Shown in pieces: positions 10,681 to 23,037 of a stretch of 64,000 bases of DNA (position 1 is the stretch's first letter; every line of letters starts with the position of its first letter). The notes beneath the pieces are model-generated. The model was not told the origin of the DNA. It ran no database searches and worked only from the letters and a program-made list of their open reading frames with translations. Source of the DNA: Seriola aureovittata (Eukaryota; Chordata; Actinopteri; Carangiformes; Carangidae); the NCBI RefSeq assembly GCF_021018895.1, contig NC_079378.1:12301001-12365000 (forward strand), given 5' to 3'. The translations under genes were made by a program, and so were the position numbers.

Positions 10681-13013
10681 ACTTGGCGTGACCTCCGGGT
10701 GGTGCGTCAAATTAGTAACAGATTAAGGTAGGTTATACATATATATATATATCCGCATAATAACACCATCCTAAATTTAATTGCATGTTTGTGCATAATG
10801 GGAGACAGTTGATTGGTTTAGATGTAGAAACAATGACATCTTTTACTTTTTGTTTTGTTTAATTGGATATATTTTGATTTTATTAGTGTCATTTTGCACT
10901 TGGGTTAATTCTGTTAACAGAATAAATGTTGTATTTTCAGTGGCGCTTTTATCATTCAGAGAGACTGAATAAATTCATCTCTGAGTAAATTCATCTTACA
11001 TTAGGCTACAGACAGCTACAGATAGCCCTCCCCCCAGAGGGCTGTTGAATCCCTGCAGCAGTGCCAAACCTCAGGGATGTTGTTCTGCAGTTGATCACAC
11101 CGGGCTGACCTCCCTGCCCTGTGTCACCCTGTGGATCCGCAGAGAATCAAAAATCAGATGATGAAACAGGAACTATGAAGTGCAGAGAAGGTTTCCTGTG
11201 GTCAGACTTTTTTCAGAGGTCGAATGAGTTCACACAATGCACCTGTCTGATAACATCATAAATAGCATTGGTTTATGAATGCCACTTGAAGTAGTTTTTT
11301 TTTTTAATCAATGTAATGAGGACACACTAATGTACGTGTCTGTTAAGTCGTAATATTTAAATAGAAAATTTCACTGACATTGTGATTCAATATGTTTACT
11401 TTATTATAACATTTAACCAAAACCCCAGTCTTTCACTAATATAATGCTTTTGTTGCCTAAACATAACCATCATGCACAATCCGGTCTCTAGCTGCTTTGA
11501 ACAGCCAATATCCACCCAGTTCCCTACACCTCCTTCACTGGAAAACAAACATTGGCGCATGTATCCTACATTTCCCCAACAAACATAACTGGTAAGCCAA
11601 ATTAGTTATACATAGACACAATTTCCCAGAGGCAGGGTTGCATATTGAAGAAAATTATAATAATCATACTCTAATGATCATTGCTTCATATTGACATGAT
11701 TCTTTGTCCACCTCAGGAAGGCAACCAATTATAGGAATGAAACCAAAAACATCAGGCAGACTTTAATATCTTTTTAATTTCCTTTTAAAATTCAGTAAAG
11801 TAGCTAAAATGGTTGATATTCCTACTTTCATTAATAAGGGTAATACACACAAAGGGCAATAACATAATATTTTATTGATCCCAGTGATTGGTAAATAGAA
11901 TTGGTTTTCTTGCTCTTAGTAATCGCAGACATAACACAATGCCATTATAATTCCAAAGCTTCATCAACAGGTCCCCTTGACATTATAACCTATTAAAACC
12001 CCATTAAAATCATTAAAACCTGATAAAATGAACATACTTTTATAGTTACCAACACACCAAGGATAAATAAAACAAAAACTTGGATGGTAAATTATACTCA
12101 ACAAAAGAGACTGGCCCACCTAAACTGAATGCAGCCATTAATGGGATTAGTTACACCTGTGTTTGACACATCAACATCTTCACTGTGAGAAAGGTCTATT
12201 TAAAGGCCCTGCACACTTACGCAGATGTTCTCACTTATTCTGGCTGATTAGACCTCTGCTCAGGTTGACGCTCATAGAATCCTTGCTGGGAGTTGAAGTC
12301 ACCTTTCCACCTTATATTTCACAGCAACGAGGAGGCACTGCAGTATTTTCTTTTTTAACTTCCTATTTATTCAGAGATCACAAAGATCAAAATTACAGCT
12401 TCAATTTAATTGAATAAAGATTATTTAATCCTGACAGGATACCTGACAGTGTTGATGCTTGCACGCTCTTCTGCAGCTCAGAATAACATGAGGAAACTGT
12501 GACGACAACTGGAAATAAAAACTAAACCCTGTGATGTCTTTTATTAGAAATATTATCCCCACACTTAAATATTTTATTATAAATGAACATTTCAGTCAGA
12601 TTGACCTCACTGGTTATCAACTACTTCTCTCCGCTATGCTTTGGCGACAGCTGCAAGTCTGACATGACTTTAACATTGTTTTTTTAATTTGCATCACATG
12701 TTCATCATCATACAAAAGCGAAAATACAATACAATATACTCATTATAAACTTAATCATAATTCATGCACTTATTTACAGTAGCTATATCCATAGCCTGAC
12801 TTTAATAGTCTCAATTGGAAATTATTTCTAGTGTTTATTCTTTATTCTACTCATCTTGTTTACATTTCACCTTGTTGAATATGGATGTCGCTTTAACCAA
12901 ATTTACCCCGTAGGTATCACCGTTTCTTCTCATATATATTATTCCTGGTTCTGACGATGTTGCCTTCACATGAACACGCTCGTAGCCGATCAGGAAAATC
13001 CAGAGTTAACTGA
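10681..13013. other. Intergenic, no gene recognised
   Basis: A GC-richer island lies at about 11020-11160 (CCCTCCCCCCAGAGGGC etc.), otherwise AT-rich. TA run at 10737-10752. Confidence 0.55.
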
Positions 13014-13400
13014 GCCAGTTGACAACCAGCTTCGTAGTGCAGGTTGTCCAGGACAGTCAATGTTAGGTTCAGTTTAGCCAGATAACGAAAAGATATCCAG
13101 GGTATGTTGTATTTGTGTCTGGTTTTGTACAAACGTGTAGAGTCAATGGTAGTTCAAGTGTATGCTGTCATTGGAGCAAAAGGGGGACACACCAAATATT
13201 CAGAAATTCAAGATCCAACTTTTAACTGAACAAGTGAAACAAATGCAAAACAGAAGTATCTTTGCTTGTGTATCATAAGAGAAGTTGTCTGATTGTGGGT
13301 ATTCAAAACATTTGCTGAAAAAACTCTCTTTATTTAATATTGACTTAGTACTCAACAACAAAGAGCTCAACAGGATGTTTACTTGGATGAATAAAGATTA
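13014..13400 (+). mobile_element. Tc1/mariner-like transposase C-terminal fragment, copy 2
   Basis: Same repeat as 8875-9300 in direct orientation, reading VLYKRVESMVVQVYAVIGAK then GGHTKYSEIQ. The SMP motif is changed to SMV. Shared identity is high over more than 350 bp, including DNA beyond the transposase frame. Confidence 0.55.
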
Positions 13401-14920
13401 AAAACACAGAGTCAGTGTCATTTGGTGGAATTTGTCTTTCAGCTGTGTTTTATAACCCTCAGTGAAGCAAAGGCTAGAAATAAAAACAAAGCAGGAGACA
13501 GAGGTTCATTACGGCACAGAGAACCAATTGGCCACACTATCGTTTTTCCGATAGAGACGGCTAACCGCTGCTTGGGGTGATTATAGATTTATCTATCTCT
13601 GCTTCCTCTTCACCTCTTCACACATCACAGACTCTTGCTAAATGTTTCCCTTTGGGGGATGAAGCGAGGGAAGTTGATAAATTGTGCTTGTGTACGAGAG
13701 GCTTTTAACGGATCTCTGTGAACATCAGGCCACTGAGACTCACTGGAGCATTACCAGTGGTTTTTCCCCCATTATGTTTATGTCAATATTGTTGTTTATT
13801 ATGTTTATATTTTTTATGTTGAATCTTCTAAACTAGGTAGTTCCATGGAGATTAAATATCTCGTTTTCAAGTCAGATGTGGCAACAAAAAAAAAGCAAAA
13901 ATCGATTACAGACATAAAAGCTGCTGCCAGAAACATAAACAATGAGCAAAATGGCACCTAAACACAACATTAAAGGCAACAAGTCGAATAAAAAAATCAT
14001 AATATGAGAGTTTAAAGCTATGCTTATCAATATTCTTATAATGATATTGGATCAAATTGCTGTGTGTAACATGAAAGGTGTCACTCAGAGTGCTAAACTC
14101 ACAGACATATCCATGCAGCTTAAAAAGGAGTTTAAACATATGTTGAATGTTGAAACTATAGACAATAAATCATGGTGGTGAATTATTTTCAGCAATGATA
14201 ATTTTAGAAATCAGGATCGATATGATAACAGAAGAAGGAAAATATAAAGTCATGATATGTTTAACAGTGACATGACAGTTTTAAAAAGAAAAGAGAGAAG
14301 AAAGGGTTTCATTCCCATAAAACTAGCCTCTGCTGACTATTTAATATATTAAAAGTACAATCATATCCTATGTTACTATTTTGAAACCTGAGATAATTAA
14401 GGGTAATAACTTTCACTTTAACTCCAAAACCCTCATTTAGTAAAGGCAGCTCTCAAGTCTGTGATAATGAGAACCTCATTTTGGAATTCAATCTCCTTTT
14501 TTCTCTTTGCACTATTACTGCAGCTGGAAGACTCGACCCTCCTTCTGCTCCTGCATTGTCGTCGCCTCCATTATGAAAATTACACCACCTCCTCCACCAC
14601 TACTTATCCCTGCCTCCATCACTTTTTTTCCCCCTGGCTACTGGCTGCCACGACACCTCTCTCATAATTCCTGCTGCTATATGGCTGCCGTCAGGTGATG
14701 AAATGGTTTCCTTGACCAGAGCGGGGCCCGGCAGTTGTTTTAGTGTTTGGGTTTTAGCAGAGCCATAAAGCATCTCTGGCTAACCCTGGCTGACAGAGAA
14801 CTATATCTAATAGGCCTGTTCCTCTTGTGCCAAATCACTTGCTGCATTTCAATTAAGAGCTCTTCAGGAGTGAAAAAGGCAATAACAGACAGAGTGTGTG
14901 TGAGTTACTATAAATGCATA
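13401..14920. other. Intergenic, no gene recognised
   Basis: AT-rich; nothing assignable. Confidence 0.55.
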
Positions 14921-14924
14921 CATG

Positions 14925-14929
14925 CACAC

Positions 14930-14970
<41 letters not shown>

Positions 14971-14990
14971 TACACACACATACACAGGTT
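14925..14990. repeat. (CA)n microsatellite
   Basis: Compound CA array with CG and TA interruptions. Confidence 0.97.
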
Positions 14991-15240
14991 TGACATAGTT
15001 ACTTGTAGGAGAGAGGTTAGAAATCAAACGACAACAAACACTGAGCTGCTGGTGCACATCTGGCAAGGCCTCCTGATGTCGCCTAACAATAAAATATCGT
15101 GAATACCGTGAGTCGTGATAAGCTGCTTTCACAAATGATGAGGTCATTTCTTGTGGGAGGACGGTTTCAACACTAAACATGGTGTCGTGAAATCTCACCG
15201 GTGGATTGATATATTGATTTTTTGTTCACCATTCTCATAC

Positions 15241-15496
15241 AGTGGCCCTGAGAGCTCAACGCACAGCAACTTAAGAAAACATATGCAAATAGTCAAAACA
15301 CAAAACAAATTCAGAAAACATCTTCATCAATTTGACAACACATGCGGTGCTATTACACAAAACGTAATGGAGGTACGTGTTTGTGTATTTGTGCACGTGC
15401 GTTGTCAAATAGATGAAGATTTTTTTCTGATTTTGCTTGTGTTTTGTCTATTAGCATGGGTTTGCAAGTCGCAGTGCGTTGAGCTCTCAGAGCCAC
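15241..15496. mobile_element. Foldback MITE, about 100-bp inverted arms, CATAC target duplication
   Basis: The left arm (15241-15345) begins AGTGGCCCTGAGAGCTCAAC and the right arm (about 15395-15496) ends GAGCTCTCAGAGCCAC; the arms are imperfect reverse complements over about 100 bp around a 50-bp centre. CATAC lies directly on both sides (15236-15240 and 15497-15501), as expected of a 5-bp target-site duplication. No coding capacity. Confidence 0.75.
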
Positions 15497-15499
15497 CAT

Positions 15500-15500
15500 A

Positions 15501-15534
<34 letters not shown>
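15500..15534. repeat. (CT)n(CA)n microsatellite
   Basis: CT run passing into CA run, immediately after the MITE. Confidence 0.95.
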
Positions 15535-16003
15535 AAGTTTAGTACTATCACAAACCTTTCTTGTAACACTTTTATGCTCACAACATAATAAACCTTTTTT
15601 GTATAAGACACCATACTATAGGTACCTTTACTGTTAAACCACCCTTCACCACCATTAGATGAAAAACCAAATGAAAAGAAAAATATGTTGGCCTTCTTTG
15701 ATTCATCTTACATTTCATTTTTCTTTACACTGAGCAATACAGCAATATATAGCACTAACAGTGGCTATTGAGCTTGCAGTTATGTTTCCAGTTTTTGCAC
15801 AGTAAACATCAACAGTTCTTTCTCTCTTCCTCTCCTTCCTCTTCTCTCTGCCTCACTTCACCTTCTCTTTCTCTCTTCTTCTGCTCTAGAAAAGCTTTAT
15901 CCTCTATACCTTCTGTTCCATTGTGCAGTGACGGTGTCCTCATCAAAGTGAAGCAAAAGGGCGAGGAGAGGGTTCGGCATCCAGCACAAAGAACAGACGT
16001 CGC

Positions 16004-16006
<3 letters not shown>

Positions 16007-16045
<39 letters not shown>

Positions 16046-16052
16046 TTGTGTG
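16007..16052. repeat. (TG)n microsatellite
   Basis: Pure TG to 16039, then TATG/TTTG interruptions. Confidence 0.97.
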
Positions 16053-16791
16053 GTAGCTGATTGAAACTCCCTTTATTTTTCCTCATGCAGTCAGTCTCAT
16101 TCTTAACTGTGATAAGCTTTATGTATACTTGTATGTATACAAAGTTACAGAGTGCCTCAAATGGAAGAAAAGCATGTGGCACAATCAATAAAATCAAAAC
16201 AAATAGGAAATACTAAAAATGAAAAATAAGCGTGCAATATAGAGGGAAAAGTAGGAAAAGAACAGAAACTATGTGTGATATTCATCTTTGCTTATGGTAA
16301 TTACGCTTTTAAAATTGATGTAGTGAAGATTTATAGATGTTAGAATACTTCAGAGCATCTAATGATATAAGAGATGGATTGGATGAAAGGATTATGAGTA
16401 GTGTGCCAGTGTAAGTAATCATTTCCTTGAGTTATGGAAGACATAAGACATTTGTTGTCACTTACAGTGACAAATGTTGATTTGAAAGTGGGGTCAATTG
16501 TTGATACAGTACCCCACTAAATCATGTTAATGCAGTTTGAGGTTCAATATTAGATCCAGCTTCCTTCAGTTTTCTTTTTGTAATAGGCTTCAACTTCTTG
16601 TGCCTTTTGTTTTGTTTGTTCACCAATACATTCCTCCCAAGCTTACTGGTGATAAATGTGCATAAACACTAAGTAGGCTACAGGCTGAACATCTACAAAC
16701 CTCATAGTCGAAATCTAACAACTGAGTGAGGGGGTGATCTTACCTTTCAAAAACAGTCTCTTTCAATTTGCAGTGACTTTAGATACACAAC

Positions 16792-16829
<38 letters not shown>

Positions 16830-17039
16830 CAACAAAGCATGAGAAGAAAAAGAAGAAAGCAGGAAAGAAAAGAACAGAGCAAGGCAGCTGTGAGCCATGG
16901 TGTTTGTGTGTTTCTGGATTAAAGTCTTTGAAGGTTTACATCATTCACCAGAATGGCTAAAGGAACATAACCCTCAATCTCAGTTTAGTTTTTGATTTTC
17001 ATTCTTTAACTGGGAGTGCACAATAGGCTATTGAGGGTT
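16053..17039. other. Intergenic, no gene recognised
   Basis: AT-rich, contains the CAAT array listed separately. Confidence 0.55.
16792..16829. repeat. (CAAT)n microsatellite
   Basis: Nine tandem CAAT/TCAA units. Confidence 0.97.
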
Positions 17040-18500
17040 GTATCCGGACTATAGGGAAGGGTTAGGGTTAGAAAAAAGTTGTATGGCCCGATGGCTATTA
17101 ACACAAAGGAGCGCCTGAATCGCTCCGTTTTGCACTTGGGGAAGATGAGCCTGTGGCTGAAGGTGCAGCCCATCTGCCACAGCTCATCATACAGAGGTTA
17201 TCCATGGTGGTCGTTATTTTATCCCTCATCCTCCTCTCCACAACTGCCTCCCCAAAGTAAGCCTGCGCTCTGGGAGCACAGTGTTTTAGTGGGGTAATAG
17301 GGTACTATGAGCTGTGTAAGATATGAGGGTGCCTGACCATTAAGGGCTTTGTAGGTGAGAAGGAGGATTTTAAATTCTATTCTGGATTGGAGGCAGTACA
17401 GAGAAGCTAAAACCAGAAAAATATGACCTTATCATAGTTCTTGTCAGTACACATGCAGCGACCACCCAGAGAGTCTTTAGAGACTTGTTGGGTCAGCCTG
17501 ATAATAAGGAATTGCAATAATCCAGCCTAGAAGTAGTGAATTCATGGGATATTTTTTCTGTGTCTTCTAAAAACAAGATGTGCTTTTGATTAATGCAGTG
17601 TTACGTTGGTGAAAAAAGGCAGTCCTTGAAATTTGTTTTTGTGGGAGTTAATATACTGACCAGAGATAACTCAGAGATTCCTCACAGTGGTGCTGGAGGC
17701 CAAGGCAATGTCATCTAGAGTAACTATATATGATAACTATACTAAAGTATAAAAACTTCATTTTTTTCTGAGTTTAAAAGCAGACAGCGTTTATGTTCTT
17801 AAGGCAAGCTTAAACTGTAGCTTACTTATTAGTTTCATCAGACTTCAGTGATGAATATAATGGGGTATCATCTGCATAATAGTGAATGTTTCCTATTAAC
17901 ACTGCCTGAAGGAAGAATATATATGGTGAATATTGGTCCAAGCACAGAACCTTGTAGAACTCCACGACTAAACTTTGCATGCATGGAGGATTCATTGTTA
18001 ACATGTACAAACTGAAATCAATCTGATAAAGAGGACTTAAACCAACTTAGTGTGGTTCCTTTAATGCCAATTAGATGTTCCAGTCTCTGTAACAAGATGT
18101 TGTGGTCAAGGGTATCAAATGCAGCTCTAAGATTGAACAAGAAAAGCACAGAGACAAGTTTATGAAGAAATTGTTTGAAATTAATTGGTTAGGGTTAGGA
18201 ATAGATATTGTTTCTAAGGTACCTGTGTTAGAGGATAAATCAATGCCAGTTGAGGGCAGAAGGTGATGAACATTGTGTCTATTAGTTATTGTTTTATCAT
18301 TTACTGACTAGCTAATGAAGTCGTTACTGCTGAGAGCTAACAGAATACAGAATAGAGCTATGACTCAAGTGTTGAAAAGAAACCTGGGGTTATTTTATTT
18401 TCCTTTAATGATGAGTAACAGGCTGTTCTGGCATTACATATGGCCTTCCTATATGTTTTTAGACTATTTTGACTAAATGAGATTCTTCCCATCATGAATT
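17040..18500 (-). mobile_element. Antisense LINE relic with reverse-transcriptase motifs (CR1/L2/Rex-like)
   Basis: Minus strand, 5' to 3': AAFDTLDHNILLQRLEHLIG near 18130-18060 (motif A), TTLSWFKSSLSD and FVHVNNESSMHAKF, GVLQGSVLGP near 17950 (motif B, Pro to Leu), YADDTPLYSS near 17855 (motif C, YADD intact) in a shifted frame, then SRIEFKILLLTYKALNGQAP and SYLTQL near 17380-17310 (thumb) and a FRRSFVLIAIG ending near 17110. Order is colinear with a non-LTR retrotransposon ORF2, with frameshifts and stops throughout. 18180-18500 also resembles the dispersed fish repeat that precedes this ORF. Confidence 0.8.
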
Positions 18501-19580
18501 AGGGTTTTTTTTATTTTTACACAGGCTGAGATGATGAGATGGTGGCAAGCTGGAGTTTGGGGTTCAGGTGAGGGGGGAGAAATCTGGGAGGGGAGCTAGG
18601 CAGAGAGGAGGGGAAGAGGGGCAGAGGGGAAGATGTGAACTGGCTGATGGGCTTAGCAGACTGGCATGGCAGGCAAACAAGCTTTCAAACAGGCAAGGCA
18701 GGCAGCTTTAAAGACAAAAGAGGGACTGGCTGTCAGCGCAGGACTCTTGTAGTGAAGCGGTGGTTGCTTGATGACAGGCAGGTGTGTTGATTCTGATGAC
18801 GAGCAGGTGTGCAGAGAGAGAGAGAAAGAGAGAGAGAGCAAGACAAACCAAGCACACCTCATTCACTGTGAAAGGCTGAAAATAACACACACACTCACAC
18901 CACAGGCTGCCAGGTGTCAGGGAGGAGGGGCTCAAAGCACTTCCGCCATTTCCTCTCAAGTTATTGCGATGTTTGCTTTAATTTGCCAGGGAGTTTGAGT
19001 GAGTTTATATATATACTCTGAGAGAGGCCAATTAAGTCTAATAATGAGATAAATGCAGTGCCAATTTAGATAAAACTTAGTATTATAACAAATAGAATTT
19101 GCTGTAGTGTTTACCAGGTTTGGTGGGAAAGCCTAAGAACAGGTGACTTGAGGAAAGTGAGTATTAATATAACTTATCAATATGATTATCTGACGTTATG
19201 ATAATCTAATACAGTTTTAGATGAAATAGATCTAATGGTTAAGAGTCTGCATTTAATTCTTTTATTTTGTTGTACTATTGTTGTACTGTTGTACTATACA
19301 GTGGTAGTGTAATTTATATTAGGTTTTTATGTATAACTTCTCTTCTGTTTACTTATGATTTAATTCATTAAAGTGGTCGGGGGCAGACACAATTTCTATG
19401 GGGTTTGGGTGAGTAACTATGGAAACCCAGGGAAGTGTGTAAGACTAGCACCACACAGATTTATATAATTACTATATGTGAATTAACATTCACGATTTTG
19501 CTCCATAACTGACTTTGCTCCCTTCATAATTACTGGAGGGCCCTGTCACTTTAATGTAAACATACGGGTGACTAATTAAA
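18501..19580. other. Intergenic, no gene recognised
   Basis: Purine-rich stretch 18560-18640 (GGGGAGAA/GAGGGGAAG words) and a (GA)n array at 18812-18839. Confidence 0.55.
18812..18839. repeat. (GA)n microsatellite
   Basis: GA run with one AAAG interruption. Confidence 0.95.
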
Positions 19581-19589
19581 TGAAAAACC

Positions 19590-19885
19590 TGAAAAATGAG
19601 TGTAGAAACAGGATGACAATGCCCCTTCCATAGGGCACGAGGGGTCACTGAATGGTTTAATGAGTATGAAAATGATGTGAATATATGTTAAGGTCTTTCT
19701 AGTCACCAGATCCCAACCCAATTGAACACATATGGGAGATTTTGGACCGACCACAACACCAATGAGGGAATATCTTTTGGAAGAATGGTGTTCATCCCTC
19801 CAGCAGAGTCCAGAGACTTGTTCTTGCAGCACATGGTGGCCCAACAACTTACTAAGACACTTTATATTTGTTTTTTTCTTTAATT
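19590..19885 (+). mobile_element. Tc1/mariner-like transposon relic with internal deletions
   Basis: Plus strand reads (frames broken) SPDPNPIEHIWEILDRP, then IFWKNGVHPSS; the nucleotide blocks GATGACAATGCCCCTTCCAT, GAATGGTTTAATGAGTATG and GAATATCTTTTGGAAGAATG are in the order of the catalytic region of a common fish Tc1-like element (PDLNPIEHLW hallmark). Two internal pieces between these blocks appear missing. The 3' end ACTAAGACACTTTATATTTG fits the end of that transposase. Confidence 0.75.
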
Positions 19886-19996
19886 TGTCATCAGTCTGTT
19901 ATAATAACACTCTAAACCAAAAGATCTTTGTCAACCAATGAATACATCCTCAACTTCACTAAGCAGATCCAGTTTTAACTTCATTTAACATCTTTA

Positions 19997-20116
19997 ATGC
20001 TTTGATAATACAATCTCTGTTCTGGGTAAGTGGCTTTGGCAAAGATGCTAGCTTGGATGCTTTGATAATACAATCTCTGTTTTGGGTAAGTGGCTTTGGC
20101 AAAGACGCTAGCTTGA
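19997..20116. repeat. Two-copy 60-bp tandem duplication
   Basis: Units 19997-20056 and 20057-20116, each ATGCTTTGATAATACAATCT...GCTAGCTTG, differing at three or so positions. Recent duplication. Confidence 0.95.
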
Positions 20117-22700
20117 ATGTCATAAAATCAGGACAAATGTACAACACAAAGTAATTGACATTGACTGGATGCCACAGTGAAAGTTAAGGCACATTGTGTG
20201 TTAGAGCTGTTATATTGCTAGTATCACTTTAGTATTTTTAAGTTTTAACAAGTTGGTTTATTTTTGTTCTGTTATTACAGGCCATCACAAAAAAAAAAAC
20301 ATGTATAATAAATGAGAAAAAATAATAACTAGTCTTTTTTTTTTACAAAATCCATGCTAATTAAAACCTTGCTCTGACAGAGAAATTGGTGTGAGCTAAT
20401 GTGTCATATTACTATAGAGCTATTCTGCTAATTATCTAAGAACAACATGTCAACTTTTCCACAGAATCATCTTGAAAATACTTTTTATCACCTCAGCAAG
20501 GAGTCAGCCACTGACTCCTCTCTCTCTCTGTCAGAAAACTTGGATCAGTGTAATGAAAGCCCCCGGGCAGAAATCTCTTATAGACAGAGGATAACAGGAT
20601 GAGAATGTTTCCTCCAAAGCCAAGAAATACTGTGGAGAGCGAACCAAATACAGGAGGGCCAATTAATGCAGAGGAGATATACCTAAAAATACACACACAC
20701 ACACACATACACTTACACCCACCAAACAGGTTGCTTATCAGAGGCTGGGAGAGGAAGATCAAAGTAGCAAGAGCAAAGCATGGAGAGGAAGGGTATGATA
20801 CTGATACAGAGCTGAGAAGTACGGTGCATGATGTGAAGGACAGGAGAAAAAAAAGGAGGATAATGGAGCAGAGGCAAAAGAACATGAGGGAGATTGATAG
20901 AGAAAAGACAGAGAGAGAAAGAGACAGCGGCAAAATGAGACAGAAATGAAATGCTCAAATCCAAACCTTCTGAGAGGAAGGCAGACACAGTCAAAGATTT
21001 AAAAGCAAGAGTTTTTGGATCTTGGTTTGATGGATGGAATAACTCCCTCGAGTAGAGAAAAGATTCAGATAAAAAAGACAAATGACAAGGGCTGATAAAA
21101 TGTTCGGAGTGCAGAGGGAGGAAAAAAAAAGGCAGTGTGAGGTAGACTGTGACAAGAACTTCGAAGAAGACTTTAAACAGCTGTTATAATGACGGATCTA
21201 ATGTGGAGAAAACATTGAGATATCAACGCTTTAAACTGCGGGCTTGAGCTTATTGCTAGAAGGGAGAGGTGCACATCAAACGTCTGTTTTGAAAACCACG
21301 ATAGCCTATTTAAAAGGATTTTTTCTTGCATCCCAGAACTCTCTGATTTTATTGTCTGGGCTCGTCCAGCAAAGTACAGCCTTTTTTCCAGTTTGCGTAA
21401 CACAACGTGTTTTTCCATCGGTACTTCTGCCTGATCTAAACTGCTGTTTTCTGTTTCTGCCTCTCTACACCCCCGCAGGTCATTCCTCTGCCTCTCTGAC
21501 ATGTCGCTGAGCCTCTCCCCCCTCAAACCATAAAGATGATGGCCCCTGTATTTTCTTCTGAGCAGAGAGAAAAAGCAAGAGGCTCCAGCCAAGCAGAAGA
21601 TAAAGAACAAGGGCGGTTAAGCTTTGTCAACACGGTGACACAAAACTCAAAGATAAAACAGAATGGAGCAAACATAAAGCCTACCGTGGATATAATGTGC
21701 GGTTCCTGAGTAACTCTGGGCTATGAAACTCACTGACAGGAAATGAAATATAAGGGAAGCTGGAAAAACAAACCCAAGTCCAACCTAGGTCCACAAAGGT
21801 AATGAAGAAGAAAGCTACATTTCTTATGTTTGCATTTCCATTTAGGGGACCTATGAACATCAGCTCACAGTGCTGCCTGAAATGCAACCAAACGTCTTGA
21901 GAGATTGAATGAATCTCAGTCCATCCAAGAGACAGAAACTCCCCAAAAAAAAAAACTCCCTTTCTCTCTGTGCCGCCAAAAAAAAAAAAACCCAGTACTC
22001 ATTTAGAAAGCATTGTGGCATCCCGGGGGGATAAGTGTAGTGGGAAGCTTGCCAGCATGTAGCAAGAAGAAAAGCCCCAAACACGTTGCAACAAGACTCT
22101 TAAAGCAGCAATCCCAAAGATCTCCACGTTGCCAGGTTTTGGTGATGGAACACACGTCACTCACTTTGTGTTGGTGACTCGTGTACCTTTTGATTTTGAG
22201 CGTGAGTCATACCAGACACCAAGTTCATAAAAACTGGGTCTTCTATATGATTTCATCAGTGGATCATAGGCTCAGTCACCATTGTGTTACCTCATTCAAT
22301 GACAGATATTGACTTAAAAGACACTTATTTAAATGGAAATTTTCAAGATTACCACTTTAAGTCACTTGTTAGATAAACTCAAGTAACACTTTGCACTGGG
22401 TACTGTAATACTGCAGGATAAAAACTCCACTAACACTTGTAGTAATGAGAGCAACTTTATTAAATAACACAATTTAGACCTGTGGGGCTGAAAGGTGTCA
22501 CTCTTTCGTAACTACAAGTGTTGTTGGAGCTTTGATCCTTCAAGACGGCTTCCTTCCTTCATGCACCTTGCATGAAGTGGTGCCAGAACCCGTACTCAGC
22601 GCAGTTATTTGTAGCCCTTTTCAACAGCTTTGATGTTTTCTAAAAGTTTCTTAGAATAGCAAGAAATCTTGAATAACACACAGTATGTGGTGGATGACTT
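20117..22700. other. Intergenic, no gene recognised
   Basis: A purine-rich stretch covers 20745-20960 (GAGAGGAAG, AGAGAGAAAGAG). A 145-codon minus frame at 21173-21610 has no recognisable domain and is not called. Short CA run at 20691-20708. Confidence 0.5.
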
Positions 22701-22709
22701 CAATAATGA

Positions 22710-22716
22710 CCCCCCC

Positions 22717-22747
<31 letters not shown>
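22710..22747. repeat. Poly(C)28 directly followed by poly(A)10
   Basis: C run 22710-22737 passing without a spacer into an A run. Confidence 0.95.
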
Positions 22748-22748
<1 letters not shown>

Positions 22749-22757
22749 AAAACAAAA

Positions 22758-22810
22758 CAGATACCTGCTATAATGTGAGTTATAAGAACCGGGCCAACTT
22801 AATCCAGCGA
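22758..22810 (+). repeat. 50-bp direct repeat, copy 1
   Basis: GATACCTGCTATAATGTGAG-TTATAAGAA...TAATCCAG, after an A-rich run; mate at 23631-23680. Confidence 0.85.
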
Positions 22811-23037
22811 CTGAGTGTGCTGGTACCAGGACACTGTAACCAGTGTGTTACTGAAGGCTGCTGACCGGCTAGATGGGATGAGCTGATGAGGGAAGATTGT
22901 TATTTTCTTTCCCAGGTAGCACTTCCCAAAGTCCCCATAAATAACCATTATATGTCTTCCTGTTGAACCGTAATGGTTTTTTGAAATAACATTAGGTATT
23001 AGGCTCAGTATCTTGTGCAAGACCAGATACTGTACAA

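Noticed and set aside
12917..13132. 71-codon minus-strand frame (KLNLTLTVLDNLHYEAGCQ)
   Set aside because: Overlaps the Tc1-like repeat; part of the frame is kept in the copy at 8.9 kb but the other strand explains the sequence better. Left as an unresolved alternative, not called as a gene.
15151..15588. 145-codon plus-strand frame
   Set aside because: Runs through the foldback MITE and a CA array.
21173..21610. 145-codon minus-strand frame starting with a hydrophobic segment
   Set aside because: No recognisable domain, no splice context and no codon pattern; a frame of this size is expected by chance in 64 kb.
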